Shown: piece after piece, positions 6,732-15,119 of the stretch
How positions within the stretch are numbered: the first letter of the stretch is position 1
Layout: each line of letters starts with the position of its first letter
Origin: an uncultured Lachnoclostridium sp.
GTDB lineage: Bacteria > Bacillota > Clostridia > Lachnospirales > Lachnospiraceae
NCBI GenBank assembly: GCA_944376715.1
Contig: CALWDO010000019.1
Location: forward strand, 1 to 45,108
Direction of reading: 5' to 3'
DNA length: 45,108 nucleotides
Program-made: the position numbers and the translations under genes
The notes under the pieces: generated by a model
The model's input: the letters and a program-made list of their open reading frames with translations, nothing else
What the model was told of the DNA's origin: nothing
Database searches by the model: none

Positions 6732-8183
6732 CTACCAGCCGATCAGCCAGGAATAGATTCCTTCATATTTAAACCGGGACGCATCCCAGGAGAAATCTTT
6801 CTGCATTCCTCTGGTCACCATCTCGTCCCACTCTTTGCGGTGCACGAAATAAGTATATTTCGCGTAATTAATCACTTCCATCATATCCCACGGATTGTAG
6901 TTTCCGAAGGAGAAGCCGTCGCCGGTACCTTCGTACTCGTTGTACGCCTGCACCGTATCCTTCAGGCCTCCTGTCTCGCGGACGATGGGTACCGTGCCGT
7001 AGCGGAAGGAGATCATCTGTGTCAGTCCGCAGGGCTCGAACGCGGATGGCATCAGGAAAGCGTCCGCAGCCGCGTACAGCTTGTGGGACAGGTCGTCCGC
7101 GTAGTAGATGTTTGCGGACACTTTATCCGGATACTTCCATGCGTAATGACGGAACATATTCTCGTACCGCTCGTCTCCGGTACCGATCACCACGAACTGG
7201 GTATTGTCGTCCACGATCTGCTCCATCACTTCCGCGATCAGATCCAGTCCCTTCTGGTCTGTCAGGCGGGAGATCAGGCCGATCATCATCTTGCCCTCGT
7301 CCACCGTCAGGCCCAGCTCTTCCTGAAGAGCGCGCTTGTTTGCCGCTTTGCCTTTATGAAAATCTTTGATAGTATAATTCTTGCTGATCTTCTGGTCCGT
7401 CTCCGGATTCCAGATATCATAGTCGATGCCGTTCAGGATACCGCGCAGATCCATATGTCTTGCCGACAGCAGTCCGTCCAGGCCCTCGCCGTACTGCGGC
7501 GTCTGGATCTCCTGCGCATAAGTCTCGCTGACCGTCGTGATATAATCCGCGTAGACCAGACCGCCTTTAAGCATGTTGGCATCTCGCTTGTACTCCAGCT
7601 TGTCCGGCGTGAAAACATAGTCCGGAAGGCCGGTCAGCCCCTGCATGGTCTCGATATCCCAGATACCCTGGAAACGCAGGTTGTGGATCGTCATAATCGT
7701 CTTGATCCCGCGGTAAAACTCCCCTGCAGCAAACTCGGTCTTCAGATAGACCGGGATCAGACCGGTCTGCCAGTCATGGCAATGGATCAGATCCGGGCGG
7801 AAACCGATAACCGGGAGGATAGACAGTACCGCTTTATCGAAGAACGCGAATTTTTCAATATCTGTACGGAAATCTCCGTAAGGCTTGGAGCCCCCGAAAT
7901 ACACCAGATTATCAATGAAATAATACGTAACCCCTTCATACTCGTACGTCATGATCCCCACATGCGCACCCGGATTGTAACTTCCTGTCCCCATATAGAA
8001 ATGAGTGATATACTTGAAATTATTCCGGAAATGGTCCGGAATGCAAGTATAATTCGGGATCACCACCCGAACATCCCACTCTTCTTTGTTGAACCCCTTC
8101 GGCAGCGCTCCGCATACGTCGGCCAGTCCGCCTGTCTTGACAAATGGCACACACTCAGACGCTGCAAATAATATTTTCTTCAT
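6732..8183 (-). CDS. glgA: Glycogen synthase (ADP-glucose starch synthase)
   Basis: 483 residues, normal for bacterial GlgA (GT5). It adds glucose from ADP-glucose to alpha-1,4-glucan chains in the cytosol. KTGGLADVCGALPK (residues 16-29) is the ADP-glucose-binding KTGGL signature, IHCHDWQTGLIPVY binds the acceptor, LISRLTDQKGLDLI starts the C-terminal Rossmann domain, and SAFEPCGLTQMISFRYGT holds the retaining-GT-B EPCGL motif with the catalytic Glu. It is monocistronic: no glgC, glgD, glgB or glgP is next to it, whereas many Firmicutes cluster them. RBS GGGAGG precedes the ATG. Transcription ends at two tandem hairpins. Confidence 0.97.
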   Translation of the reverse strand: MKKILFAASECVPFVKTGGLADVCGALPKGFNKEEWDVRVVIPNYTCIPDHFRNNFKYITHFYMGTGSYNPGAHVGIMTYEYEGVTYYFIDNLVYFGGSKPYGDFRTDIEKFAFFDKAVLSILPVIGFRPDLIHCHDWQTGLIPVYLKTEFAAGEFYRGIKTIMTIHNLRFQGIWDIETMQGLTGLPDYVFTPDKLEYKRDANMLKGGLVYADYITTVSETYAQEIQTPQYGEGLDGLLSARHMDLRGILNGIDYDIWNPETDQKISKNYTIKDFHKGKAANKRALQEELGLTVDEGKMMIGLISRLTDQKGLDLIAEVMEQIVDDNTQFVVIGTGDERYENMFRHYAWKYPDKVSANIYYADDLSHKLYAAADAFLMPSAFEPCGLTQMISFRYGTVPIVRETGGLKDTVQAYNEYEGTGDGFSFGNYNPWDMMEVINYAKYTYFVHRKEWDEMVTRGMQKDFSWDASRFKYEGIYSWLIGW

Positions 8184-8273
8184 AATATGAGTTTCCTCCC
8201 ATAAGAAATATTTTGATAATCTAATGATATCATATTATAAGAGATTTCAAAAGCCTATTTTCTCGATTTTTTC

Positions 8274-8301
8274 TTGAAAAACGTGCATATTTATGTATAA
8301 T
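8274..8301 (+). promoter_or_regulatory. Promoter of the ABC-F gene
   Basis: TTGAAA (8274-8279), a 16-base spacer and a perfect TATAAT (8296-8301), 52 bases before the ATG. Confidence 0.7.
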
Positions 8302-8352
8302 GGTAAAAGTGGCTTTTTAATAAGAATCTATTTTAAAATATGAGGAAATTCT

Positions 8353-9993
8353 ATGATAAGTGCAAACAACGTAACTCTGCGTCTGGGCAAGAAAGCCCTG
8401 TTTGAAGATGTCAATATCAAATTTACGGAAGGGAACTGCTACGGCCTGATCGGCGCCAACGGCGCAGGCAAATCCACCTTCCTGAAGATCCTGTCCGGTG
8501 AGCTGGAATCTACCAGCGGTGAAGTCGTCATCACTCCGGGACAGAGACTCTCTTTTCTGAAACAGGATCATTTCCAGTATGATGAATATCCGGTCATGGA
8601 TACAGTCATCATGGGAAACGAGCGCCTGTACCAGATCATGAAGGAAAAAGAAGAGATCTACTCCAAGGAAGATTTCACCGATGAAGACGGCATCCGCGCC
8701 AGCGAGCTGGAAGCGGAATTTGCCGACATGAACGGATGGGAAGCCGAGTCTGACGCGGCGACGCTGCTGAACGGACTGGGCATCGAGACGGAATATCATT
8801 ATTCCATGATGAAAGACCTGACCGGCGCGCAGAAGGTGAAAGTTCTGCTGGCGCAGGCCCTGTTCGGCAACCCGGACATCCTGCTTCTCGACGAGCCTAC
8901 CAACCACCTGGATCTGGACGCCATCGCGTGGCTGGAAGAATTCCTGATTAATTTTGAGAATACCGTGATCGTGGTCTCCCACGACCGTTATTTCCTGAAT
9001 AAAGTCTGTACCCATATCGCTGATATCGATTATGGCAAGATCCAGCTCTATGCCGGAAACTATGACTTCTGGTATGAGTCCAGCCAGCTGCTGATCCGCC
9101 AGATGAAGGAAGCGAATAAAAAGAAGGAAGAAAAGATCAAAGAGCTGCAGGAATTTATTTCCCGTTTCTCTGCCAACGCTTCTAAATCCAAACAGGCTAC
9201 TTCCAGGAAAAAAGCTCTGGAAAAGATCCAGTTGGAAGAGATCCGTCCTTCCAGCCGTAAATACCCGTATATTGACTTCCGTCCCAACCGGGAGATCGGA
9301 AACGAAGTGCTGACTGTAGAGGGTATCTCCAAGACTATCGACGGCGTCAAGGTATTGGACAATGTTTCCTTTATCATGGGACACGACGACAAGATCGCTT
9401 TCGTAGGCAGCAACGAGTTTGCCAAGACAACTCTGTTCCGCATCCTGGCCGGAGAGATCGAACCGGATGAAGGGACTTACAAATGGGGAGTCACCACCTC
9501 CCAGGCTTACTTCCCGAAGGACAATTCTAAGGAATTCGACAATGACGATACTATCGTAGACTGGCTGACCCAGTATTCTGAGATCAAAGACGCCACCTAT
9601 GTGCGCGGTTTCCTGGGCCGGATGCTCTTCGCAGGGGAAGACGGCGTGAAGAAAGTTCGCGTGCTCTCCGGAGGAGAGAAGGTGCGGTGCATGCTCAGCA
9701 AACTGATGATCTCCGGGGCCAATGTACTGATCCTTGACGAGCCCACCGACCATCTGGACATGGAGTCTATCACTGCCCTGAACAACGGGCTGATCAAATT
9801 CCCGGGAGTACTTCTGTTCTCCTCCCGTGACCACCAGATCGTCCAGACCACCGCGAACCGGATCATCGAGATTCTGCCGAACGGCTCTATCATTGATAAG
9901 ATCACTACTTATGATGAATATCTGGCAAGTGATGAAATGGCGAGAAAACGTACCGTCTACAACACCAATAAAGAGGAAGAAGAAGATAACTGA
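8353..9993 (+). CDS. ABC-F family ATPase (YbiT-like)
   Basis: 546 residues, two ABC domains and no membrane segment, so a soluble ABC-F ribosome-associated type protein. Domain 1 has Walker A GANGAGKST (about 34-42), a signature LTGAQK in place of LSGGQ, Walker B LLLDEPTNHLD and H-loop VSHDR. The linker (about 245-310) is charged and helical like the P-site tRNA interaction motif. Domain 2 is unusual: the Walker A is GSNEFAKTT with Ala where the last Gly should be, the signature LSGGEK is intact, Walker B is LILDEPTDHLD, and the switch His appears replaced (SSRDHQ). Family members act on translating ribosomes or on antibiotic-stalled ones; there is no evidence here for a resistance role. RBS GAGGAAA; terminator follows. 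Confidence 0.9.
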   Translation: MISANNVTLRLGKKALFEDVNIKFTEGNCYGLIGANGAGKSTFLKILSGELESTSGEVVITPGQRLSFLKQDHFQYDEYPVMDTVIMGNERLYQIMKEKEEIYSKEDFTDEDGIRASELEAEFADMNGWEAESDAATLLNGLGIETEYHYSMMKDLTGAQKVKVLLAQALFGNPDILLLDEPTNHLDLDAIAWLEEFLINFENTVIVVSHDRYFLNKVCTHIADIDYGKIQLYAGNYDFWYESSQLLIRQMKEANKKKEEKIKELQEFISRFSANASKSKQATSRKKALEKIQLEEIRPSSRKYPYIDFRPNREIGNEVLTVEGISKTIDGVKVLDNVSFIMGHDDKIAFVGSNEFAKTTLFRILAGEIEPDEGTYKWGVTTSQAYFPKDNSKEFDNDDTIVDWLTQYSEIKDATYVRGFLGRMLFAGEDGVKKVRVLSGGEKVRCMLSKLMISGANVLILDEPTDHLDMESITALNNGLIKFPGVLLFSSRDHQIVQTTANRIIEILPNGSIIDKITTYDEYLASDEMARKRTVYNTNKEEEEDN

Positions 9994-9998
9994 CAGAC

Positions 9999-10044
9999 AG
10001 CCTGCTTCCACCGTACAGTTTGTACCAGGAAGCAGGCTTCTGTT
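9999..10044 (+). terminator. Terminator of the ABC-F gene
   Basis: Eleven-base arms AGCCTGCTTCC (9999-10009) and GGAAGCAGGCT (10028-10038) with an 18-base loop, then TCTGTTTG. The T tract is weak, so some read-through into the symporter gene is possible. Confidence 0.65.
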
Positions 10045-10079
10045 TGTATAATAATAAATAAAATGAAGGAGAAAATGTT

Positions 10080-11459
10080 ATGAAAACGATTGTAGAAATC
10101 ATTAATTTCATCGACGATGCCATCTGGGGCTGGCCCATGATCATCCTGCTTCTGGGTACCCATCTCTTTATGACCGTCCGCACCGGTTTCATCCAGCGGA
10201 AGATCGGCACCGCCATCCGCCTGTCCGTGACCAAAGACACAGACGCGGAGGGCGAGGTCAGCCAGTTTGGCGCTCTGACCACCGCGCTCGCGTCCACTAT
10301 CGGCACCGGAAATATCATCGGTGTGGGCACAGCCATCGCCCTGGGCGGCCCGGGCGCTGTATTCTGGTGCTGGCTGACCGGCGTATTCGGCATCGCCACT
10401 AAATATGCCGAATCCCTGATCGCCGTCAAATACCGTGTCAAAACATCCGACGGACGTATGCAGGGAGGCGCCATGTACGCCCTGGAACGCGGCCTGAACA
10501 TGAAATGGCTGGGAATCCTCTTCGCATTTTTCGGAGCATTTGCCTCCTTCGGTATCGGCTGCGCCACCCAGGTAAACGCGATCGCCACTGTCTGCAAGGA
10601 AAATATGGGTATCCCCATGTGGACCGTAGGTATTGTAGTGGCTGTCCTCACTGCTCTGGTCATCTTCGGCGGAATCAAATCCATCGCCAATGTGTGCGAA
10701 AAACTGGTTCCTTTCATGGCCATTTTCTATGTACTGGGATGTATCATCATCCTGGGCATCAATTACGACTTTATCATCCCGGCTCTGCAGACGATCATCA
10801 CATTGGCGTTCAAACCCGGCGCCGCTGCCGGGGGACTGGTAGGCGGCGGCATCATGCTGGCGCTTCATTACGGAGTAGCCCGCGGACTGTTCTCCAATGA
10901 ATCCGGTATGGGTTCCGCCCCCATCGCCGCTGCCGCCGCACAGACCCGCAACCCGGTACGTCAGGCCCTGGTCTCTTCCACCGGTACTTTCTGGGACACC
11001 GTAGTCGTATGCGCCATGACCGGAATGGTACTGGTCACCAGTATCATGAAAAACCCCGGTATTGACGTATCCGCCATCGACAACGGCGGTGTGCTCACGA
11101 CGCTGGCTTTTGACCAGATCCCGTATATCGGACCGGTGATTCTGGTGCTGGGTCTGGTACTCTTCGCTTACTCCACCGTACTGGGCTGGGCTTACTATGG
11201 AGAACGCTGTATCGAGTACTGCATGGGCAAAAAGGCCCTGATCCCTTACCGGATACTCTACATACTGGTGGCGGCCATTGCCCCGGTCGTAGCTCTGGAT
11301 CTGGTATGGACCATCGCGGACATTCTGAACGCTTTGATGGCTGTACCGAACCTGATCGCGGTCCTGCTGCTGTCCCCGGTCATCGTCAAAGAAACAAAGA
11401 AATACCTGAACGATCTGGATGCCAAACATCACGAAGAAGTGCCCACGATCGAACGCTAA
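10080..11459 (+). CDS. Alanine/glycine:cation symporter (AGCS) family protein
   Basis: 459 residues with about eleven hydrophobic segments. This is a sodium (or proton)-coupled importer of alanine and glycine in the cytoplasmic membrane. The family signature GALTTALASTIGTGNIIGVG with GGPGAVFWCW (around residues 62-100) is the unwound helix that binds sodium and substrate. GGIMLALHYGVARGLFSNESGMGSAP near residue 260 is the second hallmark. The ATG has AGGAG nine bases upstream. It lies downstream of the ABC-F gene after a weak terminator and ends at a strong hairpin. No ligand-specific regulatory element was seen. Confidence 0.95.
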   Translation: MKTIVEIINFIDDAIWGWPMIILLLGTHLFMTVRTGFIQRKIGTAIRLSVTKDTDAEGEVSQFGALTTALASTIGTGNIIGVGTAIALGGPGAVFWCWLTGVFGIATKYAESLIAVKYRVKTSDGRMQGGAMYALERGLNMKWLGILFAFFGAFASFGIGCATQVNAIATVCKENMGIPMWTVGIVVAVLTALVIFGGIKSIANVCEKLVPFMAIFYVLGCIIILGINYDFIIPALQTIITLAFKPGAAAGGLVGGGIMLALHYGVARGLFSNESGMGSAPIAAAAAQTRNPVRQALVSSTGTFWDTVVVCAMTGMVLVTSIMKNPGIDVSAIDNGGVLTTLAFDQIPYIGPVILVLGLVLFAYSTVLGWAYYGERCIEYCMGKKALIPYRILYILVAAIAPVVALDLVWTIADILNALMAVPNLIAVLLLSPVIVKETKKYLNDLDAKHHEEVPTIER

Positions 11460-11465
11460 ATGCCG

Positions 11466-11509
11466 AAGACGCCTGCACAGTTTCCACAAGAAACTGTGCA
11501 GGCGTCTTT
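11466..11509 (+). terminator. Terminator of the AGCS symporter gene
   Basis: Perfect 19-base arms (11466-11484 and 11490-11508) with loop CACAA, containing the run GCCTGCACAG. The stop codon of the convergent EIIB gene begins at its right edge. Confidence 0.85.
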
Positions 11510-11835
11510 CATCTTAACCCTCTTTGTTCTTTGAAGCGCCGGATCTCATCCAGGGCTTCCTGCATGATCCGGTCTCCTTTCGCCATCCCGTAGTCACGGG
11601 TATCTACCGCAAGAACCGGTATCTGTTCCGGCACACGCTCCCGGATATTCGACAGAGCGCAGCGCACCTGCGGACCTACCAGGACGATGTCTGCGTCCTC
11701 CTGATCTTCGTCCAGTCCTGCCAACGACGCGATGATGATATCCGCATCAATCAGATTGGCACGGCACCAGGCCAGCATGCGGTCTTTCAGGATGCTGGCG
11801 GAACTCCCGGAATAGCACACCAGTATAATCTTCAT
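11509..11835 (-). CDS. Orphan PTS EIIB-like protein (lactose/cellobiose type)
   Basis: 108 residues. The start MKIILVCYSGSSASIL has the EIIB fold signature of the lactose/chitobiose class, with Cys-7 as the expected phosphocysteine. Segments ADIVLVGPQVRCALSNIRE and PVLAVDTRDYGMAKGDRIMQEAL match the rest of the domain. EIIB passes phosphate from EIIA to the sugar bound by EIIC, but no EIIA or EIIC is in the window. It follows galE on the same strand by 33 bases and has a purine-rich ribosome site, so it is probably co-transcribed with galE. An orphan EIIB may work with distant partners or have a regulatory role; that is inference. Confidence 0.8.
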   Translation of the reverse strand: MKIILVCYSGSSASILKDRMLAWCRANLIDADIIIASLAGLDEDQEDADIVLVGPQVRCALSNIRERVPEQIPVLAVDTRDYGMAKGDRIMQEALDEIRRFKEQRGLR

Positions 11836-11868
11836 TCTCTCTCTTCCCTCTTTCGCAGTCCTGTCCGT

Positions 11869-12894
11869 CTATTCCTGCGTATTGTACCCGTCCGGATTCC
11901 GGGACTGCCATCTCCAGGAATCTGCGCACATCTCCTCGATGCCATACTGAGCCGTCCAGCCCAGTTCGTTCTTCGCTTTTGTAGGATCACAATAACAGGT
12001 AGCAATATCGCCCGCCCGGCGGGGTTTGATCTCATAAGGGATCTCTTTGCCGCAGGCTTTTCCAAACGCCGCGATCACCTGAAGCACACTGTATCCGTGA
12101 CCGGTGCCCAGATTGTAGATCAGCACGTCTTTCTGGTCTTCTTTGAACTTTTCCAGCGCCTTCACATGGCCTTTCGCCAGATCCACCACATGGATATAAT
12201 CGCGCACTCCCGTGCCGTCCGGCGTATCATAGTCATTTCCGAATACGCCTACGCATTTTAGCTTGCCGATCGCCACCTGCGCCACATAGGGCAGCAGATT
12301 GTTGGGGATTCCTTTTGGATCTTCCCCGATCAGTCCTGACGGATGCGCTCCGATGGGATTGAAATAACGAAGCAGGATCACCTTCCACTCCGGATCCGCA
12401 CGGTGGATATCCATCAGCACCTGCTCCAGCATGGTCTTAGTCTGGCCATAGGGATTGGTCGGATTCTGTTTCGGGCAATTCTCCGTGATGGGGATCTCCA
12501 CAGGATCGCCGTACACGGTGGCGGAAGAGCTGAAGATAATATTTTTCACGCCGTGTTTTCTCATGGTATCGCAGAGAAGCAATGTACCGGTCATATTGTT
12601 ATGATAATATTCGATCGGCTTCGCCACGGACTCTCCTACCGCTTTGTATCCCGCAAAATGGATCACCGCATCCGGCTTCTCCGCCTCAAATATACGGTCA
12701 ATCGCCGGCTGGTCCAGAAGATCCGCCTCGTAGAACTTCAGATCTTTTCCTGTGATCTGACGCACGCGGTCCAGAGCTTTCGGGCTGGCATTATACAGGT
12801 TGTCCACAACAACCACTTCATATCCTTCATTTAATAATTCCACGCAAGTATGGCTGCCGATATATCCGGCGCCGCCGGTTACCAATATCTTCAT
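11869..12894 (-). CDS. galE: UDP-glucose 4-epimerase
   Basis: 341 residues, the standard GalE length. It interconverts UDP-glucose and UDP-galactose with tightly bound NAD in the cytosol (Leloir pathway and cell-surface sugar supply). GGAGYIGSH (residues 7-15) is the NAD-binding loop, VVVDNLYNAS the ribose-binding strand, SSSATVYGDP carries the catalytic Ser, and NPYGQTK the YxxxK catalytic pair. RYFNPIGAHPSG is the sugar-binding segment typical of GalE. No galK or galT is adjacent, so a housekeeping role in exopolysaccharide or galactose use is possible. It is the first gene of a two-gene unit with the EIIB gene and has its own promoter. Confidence 0.96.
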   Translation of the reverse strand: MKILVTGGAGYIGSHTCVELLNEGYEVVVVDNLYNASPKALDRVRQITGKDLKFYEADLLDQPAIDRIFEAEKPDAVIHFAGYKAVGESVAKPIEYYHNNMTGTLLLCDTMRKHGVKNIIFSSSATVYGDPVEIPITENCPKQNPTNPYGQTKTMLEQVLMDIHRADPEWKVILLRYFNPIGAHPSGLIGEDPKGIPNNLLPYVAQVAIGKLKCVGVFGNDYDTPDGTGVRDYIHVVDLAKGHVKALEKFKEDQKDVLIYNLGTGHGYSVLQVIAAFGKACGKEIPYEIKPRRAGDIATCYCDPTKAKNELGWTAQYGIEEMCADSWRWQSRNPDGYNTQE

Positions 12895-12931
12895 CTTCCT
12901 TTACCCTTTCTGAAAAAGATTTTATGTGTTC

Positions 12932-12960
12932 AGTGTAGCACACTTTATCCGCGATGGCAA
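12932..12960 (-). promoter_or_regulatory. Predicted promoter of galE
   Basis: Minus-strand TTGCCA (12955-12960), a 17-base spacer and TACACT (12932-12937), about 40 bases before the galE start. Confidence 0.55.
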
Positions 12961-12970
12961 ATAAATATAC

Positions 12971-13879
12971 TCAGAGGATTCCGCTGCCGTCAAAAGCCGG
13001 GATAAAGCTTTCGCCCACACAGCCGCCTTCCTGGATATACACCTGCGTCATTCCCAGGAACCTGGCGTAGTCCACGACTTCATTATATTCCTCTTCCGTC
13101 ACGGCCCGGTTCAGTTCCGGATATGCCGCCACATGGGGCAGCGGCGTATACTGGCTCATGATGCTCACATAGATCTTGTTCCCATAGGTGTCCCAAAGGT
13201 ATTCCAGCACATCTTTGCTGTCCCGGACGCAGCCGGGGAGCACCAGATGACGCACGATGACTCCCCGGCTCATCATGCCCCGCGGATCAAATACCGGGGC
13301 GCCGGCCTGGCGCACCATCTCCCGAAGAGCCCGGTCCGCCCATACGGGATAGTCTTCCGCATTAGAATACCTCCTTGCAAGATCCGCACTCCGGTATTTC
13401 ATATCCGGAAGCCAGATATCCACCAGCCCTTCCAGGCGCCTCAGCGTCTCCGGCTTTTCATATCCGCCCGTATTGTATACTATCGGGATTTTCAGCCCCT
13501 GTTCTTTCGCCAGCGCCAGCGCCGGGATCACTTCCTCCAGAAAATGTCCTGCCGTCACCAGATTGATATTGTTGGCTCCCTGATCCTGAAGTTTCAGGCA
13601 GATTTCCGCCAGCTGTCCTCGGCTTACCGGTTTCCCGGCATTTCCCCGGGAGATCTCGTGATTCTGGCAAAATACACAGCGGAGAGTACAGCCGGAGAAA
13701 AAAACTGCCCCGGATCCCTCCGTTCCGGACAGGCAGGGTTCCTCCCAATAATGAAGCGCCGCCCGGGCTGCCCGGATCTCCGGTCCCATACCGCAGTATC
13801 CCCTCTGTCCGGACGCGCGGTCCGCTTTGCATTCTCTCGGACACAACGTACATGTTCTGCTTTTCTTATACTCTGCCAT
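12971..13879 (-). CDS. Radical SAM protein, PFL-activase-like (COG1313 type)
   Basis: 302 residues from the ATG at 13877-13879, preceded by AAAGGA. An N-terminal four-cysteine region (CTLCPREC..GYCGMG) precedes the radical SAM motif CTLRCVFC (CxxxCxxC, roughly residues 69-76), which binds a 4Fe-4S cluster and S-adenosylmethionine. FSGCTLRCVFCQNHEIS and YNTGGYEKPETL match the uncharacterised family annotated as pyruvate formate-lyase activating enzyme-like or AmmeMemoRadiSam-related proteins. No glycyl-radical enzyme gene lies beside it, so its substrate is unknown and it should not be taken as a true PflA. It is divergent from the AI-2E-type gene, and an upstream in-frame extension would overlap that gene's promoter. 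Confidence 0.85.
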   Translation of the reverse strand: MAEYKKSRTCTLCPRECKADRASGQRGYCGMGPEIRAARAALHYWEEPCLSGTEGSGAVFFSGCTLRCVFCQNHEISRGNAGKPVSRGQLAEICLKLQDQGANNINLVTAGHFLEEVIPALALAKEQGLKIPIVYNTGGYEKPETLRRLEGLVDIWLPDMKYRSADLARRYSNAEDYPVWADRALREMVRQAGAPVFDPRGMMSRGVIVRHLVLPGCVRDSKDVLEYLWDTYGNKIYVSIMSQYTPLPHVAAYPELNRAVTEEEYNEVVDYARFLGMTQVYIQEGGCVGESFIPAFDGSGIL

Positions 13880-13925
13880 CCTGCATCCTTTCTTTCCTGT
13901 ACCACGAATTGTTCTTTTTGTCCTC

Positions 13926-13954
13926 TTGAAGAATTTCCCTGTCAGACGTATACT
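13926..13954 (+). promoter_or_regulatory. Promoter of the AI-2E family gene
   Basis: TTGAAG (13926-13931), a 17-base spacer and TATACT (13949-13954), 33 bases before the start codon. Confidence 0.65.
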
Positions 13955-13987
13955 ACAGACAGAAATTATATGTGTAAAGGAGATATT

Positions 13988-15115
13988 ATGAAAGAGAAAA
14001 AAGATCTGATCCGATACGCAATCCTCTGTATTGTCGTCCTGTTCCTGGTGATCCACTACTGGGACTTTGCCATGTCCTGGATCGGAACCTTTCTGAGAGC
14101 TGTACAGCCGCTGCTGGCCGGCTGCATCATCGCCTATATTTTAAATCTGATTATGAGCTTTTACGAGCGTAATCTGCTGAAAAGCCAGAATCTGCGTTTT
14201 ACATTGAAACGCAGCGCCTCGATCTGCCTCTCCATCGTGACCCTGGTGCTGATCCTGTCTCTGATCGTCAACATGGTCCTGCCGGAGCTGCGCTCCTGTA
14301 TCGAAGTGCTGCTGTCCAGTATTCCTGTCGCCTATAACCTTGTCATGGACTTTTTGGAGCAGTATCCGGAACTGACCGAGCAGTTTCCTCAGTTTTTCAG
14401 CACACAGATGAGTATGCAGAATATCCGGGAGATTCTGGAACAATTCTTTTCATGGCTTGGTTCCGGCGTAGGCGCCAGTGTATTCGGATACATCAGCTCC
14501 TTTTTCTCAGTGATCATCAACTCGTTCGTAGCGGTGATTTTTGCCATCTATCTGCTGGCCTGCAAAGAATGGCTGCTGCGCCAGTTCAACCGTCTGCTGG
14601 ACACTTATATCCAGCTTCCGGTAATAAAGCGGCGGTTTTTCTATGTCATGGGCACCCTGAACGGATGCTTCCATAAATTTATTGTAGGACAGTGTACCGA
14701 GGCCGTGATCCTGGGAACTCTGTGTATCATCGGCATGCTGATCTTCCGGTTTCCCTATGCGGTCATGATCGGCGTTCTGATTGGCGCTACCGCTCTGATC
14801 CCTATCTTCGGGGCGTATATCGGCGGAGCCGTAGGTTTCATCATGATTGTCACTGTATCGCCCATCAAAGCGCTGTTTTTCCTGCTTTTCCTGGTGATAC
14901 TCCAGCAGCTGGAAGGACAGCTCATCTATCCCCGCGTGGTAGGTTCTTCTATCGGGCTGCCCGGAATCCTGGTCTTCGCGGCGGTCACAGTGGGCGCTTC
15001 CCTGTTCGGGATCGCAGGAGTACTCCTGGGAATCCCGCTGATGGCGGCCGCCTACCAGATATTAAAGGATGACCTCAGAACAAGGGAACAGCCTGCAAAA
15101 AAGGAAAAACCTTAG
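13988..15115 (+). CDS. AI-2E family (PerM/YtvI-type) membrane transporter
   Basis: 375 residues with about seven to eight membrane helices: two near the N-terminus, one near residue 70, a cluster at about 150-180, and four in the last third. The segment LEGQLIYPRVVGSSIGLPGILVF near the C-terminus is the AI-2E transporter family signature. Members export autoinducer-2 or act as sodium/proton antiporters; the family name should not be read as proof of quorum sensing. The start is fixed by AAGGAG seven bases upstream; the open frame extends far upstream but that part is antisense to the radical SAM gene. It converges on truA, whose stop codon lies four bases away, with no hairpin between them. 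Confidence 0.88.
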   Translation: MKEKKDLIRYAILCIVVLFLVIHYWDFAMSWIGTFLRAVQPLLAGCIIAYILNLIMSFYERNLLKSQNLRFTLKRSASICLSIVTLVLILSLIVNMVLPELRSCIEVLLSSIPVAYNLVMDFLEQYPELTEQFPQFFSTQMSMQNIREILEQFFSWLGSGVGASVFGYISSFFSVIINSFVAVIFAIYLLACKEWLLRQFNRLLDTYIQLPVIKRRFFYVMGTLNGCFHKFIVGQCTEAVILGTLCIIGMLIFRFPYAVMIGVLIGATALIPIFGAYIGGAVGFIMIVTVSPIKALFFLLFLVILQQLEGQLIYPRVVGSSIGLPGILVFAAVTVGASLFGIAGVLLGIPLMAAAYQILKDDLRTREQPAKKEKP

Positions 15116-15119
15116 AGGT

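Noticed and set aside
6663-8171. Long open frame on the plus strand opposite glgA
   Set aside because: It starts inside the glgA terminators and mirrors glgA codons; its peptide is Arg/His/Gln-rich without any domain.
8317-11489. Long minus-strand frames opposite the ABC-F and symporter genes
   Set aside because: Both plus-strand genes have strong family motifs, promoters and terminators; the antisense peptides have none.
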